In this document: positions 8,423 through 17,395 of the stretch, one piece after another | How the letters are laid out: each line of letters begins with the position of its first letter | How positions within the stretch are numbered: the first letter of the stretch is position 1 | Origin: Neorhizobium petrolearium | GTDB taxonomy: Bacteria; Pseudomonadota; Alphaproteobacteria; Rhizobiales; Rhizobiaceae | Direction of reading: 5' to 3' | NCBI RefSeq assembly: GCF_017873175.1 | Contig: NZ_JAGGJW010000003.1 | Location: forward strand, 248,001 to 312,000 | DNA length: 64,000 bases | The notes under the pieces: model-generated | Told to the model about the DNA's origin: nothing | Database searches by the model: none | What the model saw: only the letters and a program-made list of their open reading frames with translations | Translations under genes and position numbers: made by a program

Positions 8423-8753
8423 TCATATACTCAGCGTGCTGCATCTGCGCAAGAAGGAATCCTCCTTCAGACGCTCACAAGAGCTTGAGGGAGCCGCCGA
8501 CAAAGCGAGGCACGAACGCGATAAGACAGGCGACGCGAGACCGGAATGGGCGGCAAGGTTCCGTGCCGGGTCGTCCGGCAATGTCGGGGCGCCAACAACG
8601 CGGCCGGCAAGAAGGATCCTCCGCGACCGGGCTGCCGTATCACCCCTGTTTCGGAGATTTGCATCTGCGATCAAATTTAAAGTGGAGATTTGTAGACAAC
8701 ATTAATCGCGCGGATTAGGAATGCTCCCCGACACAGCAACCAATCGGGGACAG
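8423..8753 (+). promoter_or_regulatory. Leader of the FecCD-type importer with a ribosome-site-masking hairpin
   Basis: This noncoding stretch of about 330 bases precedes the importer. The clearest element is a stem of TCCCCGA (8725-8731) with TCGGGGA (8744-8750) and a 12-base loop. Its 3' arm contains the GGGGA Shine-Dalgarno of the ATG at 8754, so folding would block translation. A second small hairpin, GAAGGA-ATCC-TCCTTC, lies at 8453-8468. AT-rich sequence at 8667-8705 probably holds the promoter. I looked for cobalamin, FMN, thiamine and molybdenum-cofactor riboswitch signatures and recognised none. Confidence 0.5.
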
Positions 8754-9860
8754 ATGATGGTTCGGCTTATCCGTATTGCCTCTCGCGGCCTTCTCGCAGC
8801 TGCCTTCTCCGGCCTGCTGGCTGGCACCCTTGCTCAGGGCGTCGCGGCAGAGGAGATCGTCTTCAAGGATCAGGAAAACCGCGAGGTCCGCCTCGCCAAG
8901 GCAGCCGAGCGGATCGTCTCGATCGTCATCCCGATGGCATCAACTGTCATCGCGCTGGACGGTTCGACAAGCAAGCTCGTCGGCATGAACCCGACCGCCA
9001 AGAGCGCCGTGACGGAAGGCATTCTCGGCAAGATCTTCCCAGAAGCAAAGGATATTCCCTCCGATGTGACCGCGCCGAACTTCGTGCCGAATGTCGAGGC
9101 GCTGACAGCCACCAATCCCGACCTCGTCATCCAGTGGGGCGGTCGCGGCAACGATATCGTCGCACCGATCACCAATGCCGGGCTTACCGCCATGCTGATC
9201 CTCTACGGCACCGAAGAGCTGACCCGTGAATATATGACCATGGCCTCCACGGCACTCGGCAAGCCGGAGCGGATCGGCGAACTGGTCGAATGGCGCGACC
9301 GCGTCCAGAAGGATATCGAGGCGAAGGCCAAAGCCATCCCCGAGGACAAGCGCCCCAACGTGCTCTATGTCGGCCGAGCGCTCTCCGACATCACGGCGTC
9401 GGGCACCAAGGGCAATTACAATGCCTGGTATATCGAACTCGTCGGCGGCCGAAACGCATCTGCCGAACTGAACGGCACGGTTGCGATCAACAAGGAACAG
9501 ATCGCCGAGTGGGATCCCGACGTGATCCTGCTGAATGCCTTCGAGGCCAAACTTGATGTCGACTGGGTCTACAACGATGCGATCCTGTCGCTCACCAAGG
9601 CTGCAAGGAGCAAGCGCGTCTACAAGATGCCGCTTGGTGGCTATCGCTGGGATCCGCCGAACCAGGAGTCGCCGCTCTCCTGGATGTGGGCAGCCAATCT
9701 GATCCAGCCCGACGTCTTCAAATACGATGTCCGCGGCGAGATGAAGACCGCATACAAGACGCTCTACAATTACGAGCTTAGCGACGCGGATATCGACGAT
9801 ATCCTCTGGACCAAGCAGCAAGGCGATGCTGCGAACTATACGCAGTTCAAGGTGGAATAA
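8754..9860 (+). CDS. Periplasmic substrate-binding protein of a FecCD-type ABC importer
   Basis: This 368-residue protein has an N-terminal signal peptide (RIASRGLLAAAFSGLLAG, with likely cleavage near GVAAEE) and a two-lobed TroA/BtuF-like body. Family marks include RIVSIVIPMASTVIALDG, NPDLVIQWGG and WDPDVILLNAF. Such proteins bind siderophores, heme, cobalamin, molybdate or tungstate; the ligand cannot be told here. I chose the ATG at 8754 because GGGGACAG precedes it and it places the signal peptide at the N-terminus. The ATG at 8721 has AGGA only one base away. It is first in a six-gene run of overlapping genes. Confidence 0.8.
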   Translation: MMVRLIRIASRGLLAAAFSGLLAGTLAQGVAAEEIVFKDQENREVRLAKAAERIVSIVIPMASTVIALDGSTSKLVGMNPTAKSAVTEGILGKIFPEAKDIPSDVTAPNFVPNVEALTATNPDLVIQWGGRGNDIVAPITNAGLTAMLILYGTEELTREYMTMASTALGKPERIGELVEWRDRVQKDIEAKAKAIPEDKRPNVLYVGRALSDITASGTKGNYNAWYIELVGGRNASAELNGTVAINKEQIAEWDPDVILLNAFEAKLDVDWVYNDAILSLTKAARSKRVYKMPLGGYRWDPPNQESPLSWMWAANLIQPDVFKYDVRGEMKTAYKTLYNYELSDADIDDILWTKQQGDAANYTQFKVE

Positions 9861-9861
9861 G

Positions 9862-10926
9862 ATGGCGGTCGTGACGCAGGATGGGACGGCCCCGGTTGCC
9901 CGTCATTCACATATCGCAAGGCAGACGGCCGTCTTCGCCGCGCTCTTGGCGCTCTTCACCGTCGCCTTCGTGGTCAGCCTCTGCGTCGGCCGCTTCTCGG
10001 TGCCGGCGGGCCGGGCGCTGGAGCTCATCTGGCTCGGCATCATCAATCCGGCGCGGGAGCTTGCTAGCATCGACGAGCGCATCGTGCTGCTCGTCCGGGC
10101 GCCGCGCGTCGTTCTGGCGGCGCTTGCCGGTGCCGGGCTTGCCGTGGCCGGCGCCGCGCTTCAGGGCGTCTTCCGCAATCCGCTCGTCTCGCCGGATATT
10201 CTCGGCATTTCCCAAGGAGCGGCCTTCGGCGGAGCACTGGCGATCATGCTCGGCATCTGGGGTTTTCCGCTGATCGCCATGGTCTTTGTTTTCGGCATGG
10301 CGGCGCTCATCCTCGTCGGCATGCTCTCACGCATCAATGGCCGGACGGAGACGGTCACCGTCATTCTTTCCGGCCTCGTCATCAGTTCGATGTTTTCGGC
10401 AGTCGTGTCGCTTCTGCAATTCGTCGCCGATCCCAACACCTCGCTGCCAGCCATCGTCTATTGGCTGATGGGGTCATTCGCAACCGCCACCTGGGAGCGG
10501 ACCCTGATCGCGGCACCCGGCCTCATCCTCGGAGCCGTCCTTCTATGGATGCTCCGTTTCCGCCTCAATATCCTGTCGCTGGATGAGGCCGAAGCGCAGA
10601 GCCTCGGCGCCAATACGACCCGCGAGCGCTGGCTGGTCTTCGGGCTGATCGCGATCATCGTCGGCAGCCAGGTGGCGGTCTCCGGCATCATCGGCTGGAT
10701 CGGCATCGTCATCCCGCATGCGGCCCGCCTGCTGGTCGGCCACGATCATCGCGCGCTGCTGCCGGCCTCGGTCGTCCTCGGCGCCGGGTTCATGGTGATC
10801 ATCGATACGCTCGCCCGCACCGCGACCGCCGCCGAAATCCCGCTTGGCGTGATCACCGCGCTGGTCGGCGCGCCGATCTTCGCGGTCCTGCTGCGCAACC
10901 ACTACCGTGAAAGGACCGGATCATGA
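9862..10926 (+). CDS. FecCD-family ABC transporter permease
   Basis: This 354-residue polytopic permease of the BtuC/FecCD type has about ten predicted helices. Visible family motifs include RAPRVVLAALAGAGLAVAGA, the GVFRNPLVSPDILG loop that contacts the ATPase, and IGIVIPHAARLLVGHDHR near the C-terminus. It starts one base after the binding protein stop, with GGTGGA as the ribosome site, and overlaps the ATPase gene by four bases. It should form a homodimeric inner-membrane channel. Confidence 0.93.
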   Translation: MAVVTQDGTAPVARHSHIARQTAVFAALLALFTVAFVVSLCVGRFSVPAGRALELIWLGIINPARELASIDERIVLLVRAPRVVLAALAGAGLAVAGAALQGVFRNPLVSPDILGISQGAAFGGALAIMLGIWGFPLIAMVFVFGMAALILVGMLSRINGRTETVTVILSGLVISSMFSAVVSLLQFVADPNTSLPAIVYWLMGSFATATWERTLIAAPGLILGAVLLWMLRFRLNILSLDEAEAQSLGANTTRERWLVFGLIAIIVGSQVAVSGIIGWIGIVIPHAARLLVGHDHRALLPASVVLGAGFMVIIDTLARTATAAEIPLGVITALVGAPIFAVLLRNHYRERTGS

Positions 10927-11684
10927 TCGGCCTTGAGGACGCCATCGTCCGTTTCGGCGCACGGACGATCATCGACGGCTTGAGCTTCTCCGTACCGGTC
11001 GGCAGGACGCTCGCCATCCTCGGCCCCAACGGCCGCGGCAAGACGACGACGCTGAAAGCCATGCTGGGTTTCCAACTGCTGGATGCCGGCCAGCGGATCG
11101 CGCCGGAGATTGTCGGTTACGTGCCGCAGACCGGCACCAGCAACCAGCGCTACCGGGCGATCGATATCGCCGTCATGGGCCGTGCCGCCCATCTCGGCCT
11201 GTTCGGCCAGCCAGGCCCGAACGACTTTGCCATCGCTCATTCGGCGCTGGAGAAAGCCGGGGCTGTCCGATTCGCCGATCATTTCTTCGACCGGCTGTCC
11301 GGAGGCGAAAGGCAGCTCGTACTGCTTGCCCGTGCATTGGCGACCGGCTCGGAAGCACTGGTTCTCGACGAGCCCGCCGCCGCCCTCGACCTTCATAACC
11401 AGGAACGGCTGCTGACGCTGCTCAACGCACTGCGCGCACCGCGCGACAAGGCGATCGTCTTCACCACCCACGATCCGAATCATGCTCTGACCGCCGCCGA
11501 CGATGCGCTGCTGATGATGCCCAACGGCCAGCCGCCGCTGTTCGGCCCCGTTGCCGAGACGATCACACCGGACCATCTGGAGCGCCTTTACGGCGTGCCG
11601 ATGCGGGTCGTCGAGATTGACGGCCCCTCCGGAGAAACCCACCGGGCAGTTCTGCCCGCCTTTGCAGGAATCCGCGCCGCATGA
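10923..11684 (+). CDS. ATP-binding subunit of the FecCD-type importer
   Basis: This 253-residue ABC ATPase has Walker A GPNGRGKTT, signature LSGGE, Walker B ALVLDEPAAALD and the H-loop TTHDPNHA. It energises the preceding permease. It overlaps both neighbours by four bases (ATGA at each end), so it is tightly coupled to the importer and to the accessory proteins downstream. Confidence 0.93.
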   Translation: MIGLEDAIVRFGARTIIDGLSFSVPVGRTLAILGPNGRGKTTTLKAMLGFQLLDAGQRIAPEIVGYVPQTGTSNQRYRAIDIAVMGRAAHLGLFGQPGPNDFAIAHSALEKAGAVRFADHFFDRLSGGERQLVLLARALATGSEALVLDEPAAALDLHNQERLLTLLNALRAPRDKAIVFTTHDPNHALTAADDALLMMPNGQPPLFGPVAETITPDHLERLYGVPMRVVEIDGPSGETHRAVLPAFAGIRAA

Positions 11685-12295
11685 CCATCCTGATGATCCA
11701 GTCTCACTACCAGGAGCCGTTTGCCATGACGGCACCGCTCTTTGCGGATGCCGTCGCCTCGGGAGTCATGAAAGTGGTGCGCGAAATGGAACTCACCGAG
11801 GAACATTTCGACACAGCCCGCGGCCTGATCACCACCACGCATCTCGACCAGATCGGCTTCCAGCGTTTCTCATCGGCGGTCGCGGGTTTCCTCGATCGCG
11901 GCGGCCGGTGGATCCATCACGGTCATATCCTGCGGCCGATCCTGCCGGGGCTCGGGACTTACATACCCATGCCCCAACCGAAACGGCCTGATTTCGACCA
12001 GACCCGGCTCCACGATCACCCGATCTTCGCCGGGATCGACCAGAAGAAGCTCGAAACGAATCGCGGCGTCGCCGGCTTCTATGGCCGAGGACACAATCCG
12101 CCGCCGGAAGGTGCAGTCGTCATCAATGCGCTCGGGTCGGCTAAAATCCCGGTCGATTGGGTGTGGGCGCGGCCCGAGGGGGGCGAACTCCTCTCCCATG
12201 CGGGAAACGACTTCTGGGGTTGCGGCGACGATCCCGAAATCAAGAAACTGCTTGCCCATCGCTCCGTCGCGTGGCTTTCCGGAGAATTGAACTGA
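11681..12295 (+). CDS. Class I glutamine amidotransferase-fold-like accessory protein (first of two)
   Basis: This 204-residue soluble protein starts inside the ATPase stop codon. Its pattern (a short N-terminal strand, then an ITTTHLDQIGF segment, then FLDRGGRWIHHGH) resembles ThuA/GATase1-like flavodoxin folds. No cysteine sits at the expected nucleophile position and no clear Cys-His-Glu triad is seen. It appears paralogous to the next gene: both share a strand-helix-FLD/YLD-x-GG pattern followed by HP(I/S)-F. The function is unknown. Its place in the operon suggests handling of the imported ligand or regulation of the importer. Confidence 0.65.
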   Translation: MTILMIQSHYQEPFAMTAPLFADAVASGVMKVVREMELTEEHFDTARGLITTTHLDQIGFQRFSSAVAGFLDRGGRWIHHGHILRPILPGLGTYIPMPQPKRPDFDQTRLHDHPIFAGIDQKKLETNRGVAGFYGRGHNPPPEGAVVINALGSAKIPVDWVWARPEGGELLSHAGNDFWGCGDDPEIKKLLAHRSVAWLSGELN

Positions 12296-12915
12296 TGAGC
12301 ATCCTCGCGATCCATCCTGGCGCCTACTATCATATCGAGACGCTCGAAGCACCGCGTTATGCTCATTACTTCGACAGGCTCGTGCGGCCAGAAGACCTGT
12401 CCGGCGAGGATCTTGCCGAACACGCCGTTGTCTTCATTCCCTGCCGCACGCCTGCAGACCGGCTGGCGCCGCATGCCGACCAGTTCCGCGCCTATCTGGA
12501 CCAGGGTGGCACGATCGTCGCCACCGGCGAGACGGCCCTGGAAGTCTTCCTGCACGGCATCACCTTCACGCCCCAGCCGACGAACTGGTGGTGGTGGCTG
12601 ACACCCGGCGCCGACCTCGGCGTCCGCATCGCCTCGCCAGATCATTCTCTCTTCGGCCGCCTCGGAGAGAGGGACCTCACCTGGCACCTCCACGGCTGGT
12701 TCGACCCGCCTGATGGCTCGCAGGTGCTCGCCATCAATGGCGAAGGAAAGCCGATCTTCTATGTGGACGAGGTAACGACGCCCGGCCGCATGATCATCAC
12801 CAGCCTCGATCCGTGCTTCCATCACGGATCGCATTTCATGCCGGCAACGACTCGCTTCCTGGACGGTTTCCTGCCCTGGATGCGCGAAGAGCTGGACGGA
12901 GCACCACGAAAATGA
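12295..12915 (+). CDS. Class I glutamine amidotransferase-fold-like accessory protein (second of two)
   Basis: This 206-residue protein begins on the last base of the preceding stop (TGATG). It shows VVFIPCRTPADRL, then AYLDQGGTIVATGET, then a Trp cluster (NWWWWL) and a C-terminal GRMIITSLDPCFHHGSHF segment. The shape again fits a non-catalytic GATase1/ThuA-like domain. The Trp- and His-rich stretches could bind a ring-shaped or metal-containing ligand, but that is speculation. An in-frame opening as far upstream as 12157 exists, but the overlap with the previous stop favours 12295. Confidence 0.65.
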   Translation: MSILAIHPGAYYHIETLEAPRYAHYFDRLVRPEDLSGEDLAEHAVVFIPCRTPADRLAPHADQFRAYLDQGGTIVATGETALEVFLHGITFTPQPTNWWWWLTPGADLGVRIASPDHSLFGRLGERDLTWHLHGWFDPPDGSQVLAINGEGKPIFYVDEVTTPGRMIITSLDPCFHHGSHFMPATTRFLDGFLPWMREELDGAPRK

Positions 12916-13415
12916 CCGATAGAATCGATGTTCTCGAGAACGGCAAGCCGCTCTCCTACACCTATGCCGACATCATGCACTTCCACGGCTTCGGCTTTCC
13001 GGGTGGCGTGGCGCATGCCTTCAAGGTGATGCAGCGCGGCTTTCCCCTCGTCAGCCCAGACGGCCTGCCGGAACGGCGCGAGATCGTCACTCGCACCGCC
13101 TTTCGCGGTCCCGGCGGACGCGACGCCTTTGAAATGGTGACGCGCGGCCTGACTGAGGGACGCTATGCGGTCGATCACGCGCTGGAGAAGCCGGAACGCG
13201 GCGATGTCCTGCAGCGCTATGTCTTCGAGCTCACCTATCGCGGCAAGACGGTCACCCTGCAGCTCAAGGACGGCCATGTGCGGGAAGAATTCATCCGCCT
13301 CGGCCAGAAACCGGACCGCAGCCCGCAGGAGGAAGAGCGCCTGACCTACCTGAAGCAGGAAATGGCCGACCGGCTGCTCGCAGCTCCGGCCGACGCCCTT
13401 TACGAAGAGGCCTGA
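12912..13415 (+). CDS. FmdE-like protein of unknown function
   Basis: This 167-residue protein overlaps the previous gene by four bases (ATGA). Residues 20-40 (DIMHFHGFGFPGGVAHAFKV) resemble the FHGH-x-CPG core of the FmdE family (formylmethanofuran dehydrogenase subunit E-like), although the HLCPG part reads FGFPG and lacks the cysteine. The C-terminal third is charged and helical. FmdE-like proteins occur beside metal or cofactor transport genes, and the context here is the same. A metal or cofactor binding role is inferred, not shown. The homology call rests on one motif. Confidence 0.55.
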   Translation: MTDRIDVLENGKPLSYTYADIMHFHGFGFPGGVAHAFKVMQRGFPLVSPDGLPERREIVTRTAFRGPGGRDAFEMVTRGLTEGRYAVDHALEKPERGDVLQRYVFELTYRGKTVTLQLKDGHVREEFIRLGQKPDRSPQEEERLTYLKQEMADRLLAAPADALYEEA

Positions 13416-13427
13416 TCGATCAGGCCT
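13408..13427. terminator. Palindrome spanning two convergent stop codons
   Basis: AGGCCTGATCGATCAGGCCT is a perfect 20-bp palindrome. It contains the TGA of the FmdE-like gene (13413-13415) and, symmetrically on the other strand, the TGA of the oxidoreductase gene (13420-13422). It can form a hairpin in both transcripts and probably serves as a shared 3' end. There is no T tract, so it may act as a stability element rather than a classical terminator. Confidence 0.5.
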
Positions 13428-14523
13428 TGAACAAGTTCCTGAACTGGGATGGCTGGCAGCGGAGATATTGCGGCGCGGGCTTGACCTGAGCGCCGAGTTC
13501 CGCTGCCGCATGCCAGGGCCAGCGCGGATCGTAGAGCACGGCACGCGCCAGCGCGACGATGTCGGCATCGCCTGTCGCAACGATCGCCTCTGCCTGCACG
13601 GGCTCGGTGATCAGACCGACGGCGACGACCGGCATTTTGACCGCGGCCTTAACGGCACGAGCCAATGGAACCTGGTAGCTGGGGCCAAGCGGGATCTTCT
13701 GGTCGGGATGCAGACCGCCGCTCGATACGTGGATCGCATCGCAACCCCTCTCATCCAGCATCTGGGCAAAAGCGACGGTCTGGTCGATGTCGAGACCGCC
13801 CTCGACCCAGTCGGTTGCGGAAACACGCACCGTCACCGCCTTGTCGGATGGGAATGCCTGACGCACCGCATCAAAGACTTCAAGCGGGAAACGGGCGCGA
13901 TTTTCGAGGGAACCGCCGTATTCGTCGGTCCGCTGATTGGACAGCGGCGACAGGAACTGGTGGAGCAGGTAGCCATGCGCGGCATGGATCTGGATCGCAT
14001 CAAGACCGATCCGGGTCGCGCGCACGGCGGAAGCCGCAAAGGCGTCGCGCACACGCTTCAGCCCTTGTTTGTCGAGAGCGACCGGCGGAACGTATTTCGG
14101 GTTGAACGGGATCTCCGAAGCCGACTCGGTCTGCCAGCCATTCGGATGATCCGGAGCGATCTGGCCGCCGCCGGACCAGGGGCGATCGGTCGAAGCCTTG
14201 CGGCCGGCATGGGCAAGCTGGACCGAAATCGGCATGTCCGACCATTTGCGGATGCCTTCGAGTACCCGGGCCATCGCGGCCTCGGTCGCATCGTCGTAAA
14301 GCCCGACATCCGCATAGGTAATACGGCCTTCCGGCACGACGCCGGTCGCCTCGATCGTCAACAGCGCTGCACCCGACAATGCAAGCTGACCGAGATGGAT
14401 CAGATGCCAGTCGGTCATGCAGCCGTCTTCTGCCGAATACTGGCACATGGGCGCGATAACGATGCGATTTTCGAGTTCGAGGTTGCGGACGCGGAAGGGC
14501 GTGAAGAGAACGGGCTGGGCCAT
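13420..14523 (-). CDS. Old Yellow Enzyme family NADH:flavin oxidoreductase (YqjM/NamA type)
   Basis: This 367-residue FMN TIM-barrel enzyme reduces activated C=C bonds (enones, maleimides, possibly nitro compounds) with NAD(P)H. Visible marks are FRVRNLELENRIVIAPMCQYSAEDG, with Cys in the YqjM-type flavin-tuning position, then QLAHAGRKAS, IHAAHGYLLHQFLSP with the substrate-binding His pair region, NQRTDEYGGS and the C-terminal GDADIVALARAVLYDPRWP. The start at 14523 follows AAAGGA; the upstream Met at 14604 has no such signal. It is a single-gene unit, convergent with the importer cluster. Confidence 0.92.
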   Translation of the reverse strand: MAQPVLFTPFRVRNLELENRIVIAPMCQYSAEDGCMTDWHLIHLGQLALSGAALLTIEATGVVPEGRITYADVGLYDDATEAAMARVLEGIRKWSDMPISVQLAHAGRKASTDRPWSGGGQIAPDHPNGWQTESASEIPFNPKYVPPVALDKQGLKRVRDAFAASAVRATRIGLDAIQIHAAHGYLLHQFLSPLSNQRTDEYGGSLENRARFPLEVFDAVRQAFPSDKAVTVRVSATDWVEGGLDIDQTVAFAQMLDERGCDAIHVSSGGLHPDQKIPLGPSYQVPLARAVKAAVKMPVVAVGLITEPVQAEAIVATGDADIVALARAVLYDPRWPWHAAAELGAQVKPAPQYLRCQPSQFRNLFKA

Positions 14524-14868
14524 GGCTGATTCCTTTGTGCGATCGATGGCACTCGAGGTGGGAGGAGGTTTGCGCCGGAGATCGGTTCCAGCTTTTTTTG
14601 GCAAATCATGCCTGCCGCTTCAAGTCACACTGAAGGGAGGCGTGCCCGGCCGCCGCCCTTACACCGTTTCTTGAAAGACAGCAGGTGCCGCAACGCTGTC
14701 GAATCGCCTTTCGGCATGCAAGCGGACCGCGTGCCGGACGATCCGACTGCACGTCGACGGCCATGCCGTTGATGCAAATCAAAGCGTCTCTGTTTGCCAT
14801 ATGTCAGCAGATCATGGTCAGCAATCCATCAACCAGCACCGCGCTCCCGCGTTGCGAGGCCAAAGACC
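14524..14868 (+). promoter_or_regulatory. Intergenic region between the oxidoreductase and ccoN
   Basis: About 345 bases without a convincing gene separate the divergent oxidoreductase and ccoN. The right part holds the FNR/FixK box at 14769-14782. The remainder is GC-rich and shows no repeat or small gene that I can support. Confidence 0.5.
14769..14782. promoter_or_regulatory. FNR/FixK box upstream of ccoN
   Basis: TTGATGCAAATCAA is an exact TTGAT-N4-ATCAA anaerobox. It lies 86 bases upstream of the ccoN ATG, consistent with FixK or FnrN activation of the cbb3 oxidase operon under microaerobic conditions. Confidence 0.88.
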
Positions 14869-16488
14869 ATGAATCACGTCTCAGAAACCATCTGGTTGGC
14901 GATAGGCACGTTCCTTGCCCTGCTTGGAGCAGCCTATGCCTATGATAGTCTGTTTGCCGCCCACATGTGGGTCCTGTTCTTCGTGCTGCTCGTCAGCACG
15001 ATCCTCATGCTCCGCCGGATTTCGTTTGCTTCGGCAGGACAGGCACCGGCTGCAGCGATAAAATCCGAATATTTCGACGAAGTCATCAAATACGGCACCA
15101 TTGCTACAGTCTTCTGGGGCGTTGTCGGCTTTCTGGTCGGCGTCGTCATCGCTCTGCAGCTTGCCTTTCCGGATCTCAATATCGAACCCTGGTTCAATTT
15201 CGGCCGCATGCGCCCGCTGCATACCTCGGCGGTCATCTTCGCCTTCGGCGGCAATGCGCTGATCGCAACCTCTTTTTATGTGGTGCAACGCACGTCGCGC
15301 GCCCGGCTCTTCGGCGGTGACCTAGCCTGGTTCGTCTTCTGGGGCTATCAGCTCTTCATCGTCATGGCGGCGACCGGCTATCTGCTCGGGATCACCCAGA
15401 GCCGCGAATATGCGGAGCCTGAATGGTATGTCGACCTTTGGCTGACGATCGTCTGGGTCGCTTATCTGGTGGTTTTCCTTGGCACGATTCTCATGCGCAA
15501 GGAGCCGCATATCTATGTAGCAAACTGGTTCTATCTCGCCTTCATCGTCACCATCGCCATGCTGCACGTGGTGAACAACCTGGCTATTCCGGTTTCCTTC
15601 CTCGGCGTCAAAAGCTATTCGGCCTTTTCGGGTGTCCAGGATGCACTGACACAGTGGTGGTACGGCCATAACGCCGTCGGCTTCTTCCTGACCGCCGGCT
15701 TCCTCGGCATGATGTACTATTTCGTGCCGAAACAGGCTGGACGCCCTGTCTATTCCTACCGTCTGTCGATCATCCACTTCTGGGCTCTGATCTTCATGTA
15801 TATCTGGGCCGGTCCGCACCACCTGCACTACACCGCGCTTCCCGACTGGGCACAGACGCTCGGCATGGTGTTCTCGATCATGCTGTGGATGCCCTCCTGG
15901 GGCGGCATGATCAACGGCCTGATGACACTCTCGGGCGCCTGGGACAAGATCCGCACCGACCCGATCATCCGCATGATGGTCATCGCCATTGCCTTCTACG
16001 GCATGTCGACCTTCGAAGGCCCGATGATGTCGGTCAAGGCCGTCAACTCGCTCAGCCACTACACGGACTGGACGATCGGACACGTGCATTCCGGCGCGCT
16101 TGGCTGGGTCGGCATGATCACCTTCGGTGCAGTCTATTACCTTACACCGAAGCTCTGGAACCGTAACCGGCTTTACAGCCTCGACCTCGTCAACTGGCAT
16201 TTCTGGCTCGCCACGCTCGGCATCGTCGTCTACGCCGCCGTCATGTGGGTCGCCGGTGTGCAGCAGGGTCTGATGTGGCGCGAATACGACGATCAGGGCT
16301 TCCTGGTCTATTCGTTCGCCGAAACGGTGGCGGCCATGTTCCCCTACTACGTGCTGCGTGCCGTAGGAGGTGTCATGTATCTCGCCGGCGGGCTCATCAT
16401 GGCCTTCAACATCACCATGACCATCCTCGGTTACGAGCGGCGCGAACGGGAAACCGGTGCGGCACCCGCCCTCCAGCCGGCGGAATAA
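14869..16488 (+). CDS. ccoN: cbb3-type cytochrome c oxidase subunit I
   Basis: CcoN (FixN) is the 539-residue catalytic subunit of the high-affinity cbb3 oxidase. It carries heme b and the heme b3-CuB centre in the cytoplasmic membrane. Visible ligands include the His of [10 protein letters not shown], the [11 protein letters not shown] segment, AGPHHLHYT (two adjacent His of CuB) and [14 protein letters not shown] (two heme ligands). The start at 14869 follows GCGAGGCC and matches FixN N-termini. An in-frame opening 25 codons upstream lacks a ribosome site. It is first of ccoNOQP. Confidence 0.97.
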   Translation: MNHVSETIWLAIGTFLALLGAAYAYDSLFAAHMWVLFFVLLVSTILMLRRISFASAGQAPAAAIKSEYFDEVIKYGTIATVFWGVVGFLVGVVIALQLAFPDLNIEPWFNFGRMRPLHTSAVIFAFGGNALIATSFYVVQRTSRARLFGGDLAWFVFWGYQLFIVMAATGYLLGITQSREYAEPEWYVDLWLTIVWVAYLVVFLGTILMRKEPHIYVANWFYLAFIVTIAMLHVVNNLAIPVSFLGVKSYSAFSGVQDALTQWWYGHNAVGFFLTAGFLGMMYYFVPKQAGRPVYSYRLSIIHFWALIFMYIWAGPHHLHYTALPDWAQTLGMVFSIMLWMPSWGGMINGLMTLSGAWDKIRTDPIIRMMVIAIAFYGMSTFEGPMMSVKAVNSLSHYTDWTIGHVHSGALGWVGMITFGAVYYLTPKLWNRNRLYSLDLVNWHFWLATLGIVVYAAVMWVAGVQQGLMWREYDDQGFLVYSFAETVAAMFPYYVLRAVGGVMYLAGGLIMAFNITMTILGYERRERETGAAPALQPAE

Positions 16489-16497
16489 GGAGGACCC

Positions 16498-17229
16498 ATG
16501 TCCATTATCGATAAACACAAGTTCATCGAGCGCAATGCGACATTGCTGCTCGTTGGCTCGCTGCTCGTCGTATCAGTCGGCGGCATCGTGGAAATCGCTC
16601 CGCTCTTCTACCTGGAGAACACCATCGAAAAGGTGGAAGGCATGCGGCCCTACTCGCCACTGGAGCTAGCCGGTCGCGACATCTATATCCGCGAGGGCTG
16701 CTACGTCTGTCACAGCCAGATGATCCGCCCCTTCCGGGACGAGGTCGAACGTTATGGCCATTACAGCCTGGCAGCGGAATCGATGTACGATCACCCGTTC
16801 CAGTGGGGCTCGAAGCGCACCGGTCCGGACCTTGCCCGCGTCGGCGACCGCTACTCCAACGAATGGCACGTGCAGCACCTGACCGAACCGCGCGACGTGG
16901 TCCCGGAATCGGTGATGCCGAGCTATGCCTTCCTCAAGCAGATCCCACTGAAGGTGACCGACGTCTCCATGGAACTCAAGGCCAATCGCACGGTCGGCGT
17001 TCCCTATACGGATGAGATGATCGAGAACGCGAAGGCGGATCTGTCGGCGCAGGCCGACCCGAATGCCGACACTTCGGCACTGCTTGCCCGCTATCCGAAG
17101 GCCAAAGTTGGGGACTTCGACGGCGACCCCGCCAACCTGACGGAGATGGATGCGCTCGTCGCCTATCTGCAGATGCTCGGTACCTTGGTCGACTTCTCGA
17201 CCTACGATGACGCTGCCGGCTACCGATAG
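16498..17229 (+). CDS. ccoO: cbb3-type cytochrome c oxidase subunit II
   Basis: CcoO (FixO) is a membrane-anchored monoheme cytochrome c of 243 residues. An N-terminal anchor (about 14-38) precedes the heme site Cys68-Cys71-His72 in [14 protein letters not shown] Met ligand lies in SVMPSYAF. It shuttles electrons from CcoP to CcoN. AAGGAGGACCC gives a strong ribosome site nine bases after the ccoN stop. Confidence 0.97.
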   Translation: MSIIDKHKFIERNATLLLVGSLLVVSVGGIVEIAPLFYLENTIEKVEGMRPYSPLELAGRDIYIREGCYVCHSQMIRPFRDEVERYGHYSLAAESMYDHPFQWGSKRTGPDLARVGDRYSNEWHVQHLTEPRDVVPESVMPSYAFLKQIPLKVTDVSMELKANRTVGVPYTDEMIENAKADLSAQADPNADTSALLARYPKAKVGDFDGDPANLTEMDALVAYLQMLGTLVDFSTYDDAAGYR

Positions 17230-17239
17230 GAGACAAGAG

Positions 17240-17392
17240 ATGGAACTCTACACGGCCATGCGTCACTTCGCCGATAGCTGGGGTCTGCTGGCCATGACCC
17301 TCTTCTTCATCGGCGTTCTCGTCTTCACCTTGCGCCCTGGTGCAAAAGCCTCTGCGAACGAGGCTGCCCAGATCCCTCTGAAGGAGGATTGA
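17240..17392 (+). CDS. ccoQ: cbb3-type cytochrome c oxidase subunit CcoQ
   Basis: This 50-residue protein has one transmembrane helix (SWGLLAMTLFFIGVLVFTL) and a short polar tail. It fits CcoQ (FixQ) in length and place between ccoO and ccoP. CcoQ stabilises the assembled oxidase. The ATG at 17240 follows AGGAGACAAGAG directly after the ccoO stop. Confidence 0.93.
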   Translation: MELYTAMRHFADSWGLLAMTLFFIGVLVFTLRPGAKASANEAAQIPLKED

Positions 17393-17395
17393 AAC

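Noticed and set aside
8423..8753. Cobalamin, FMN, thiamine or molybdenum-cofactor riboswitch before the FecCD-type importer
   Set aside because: None of the conserved boxes I know for these classes could be found. Only the ribosome-site hairpin is reported.
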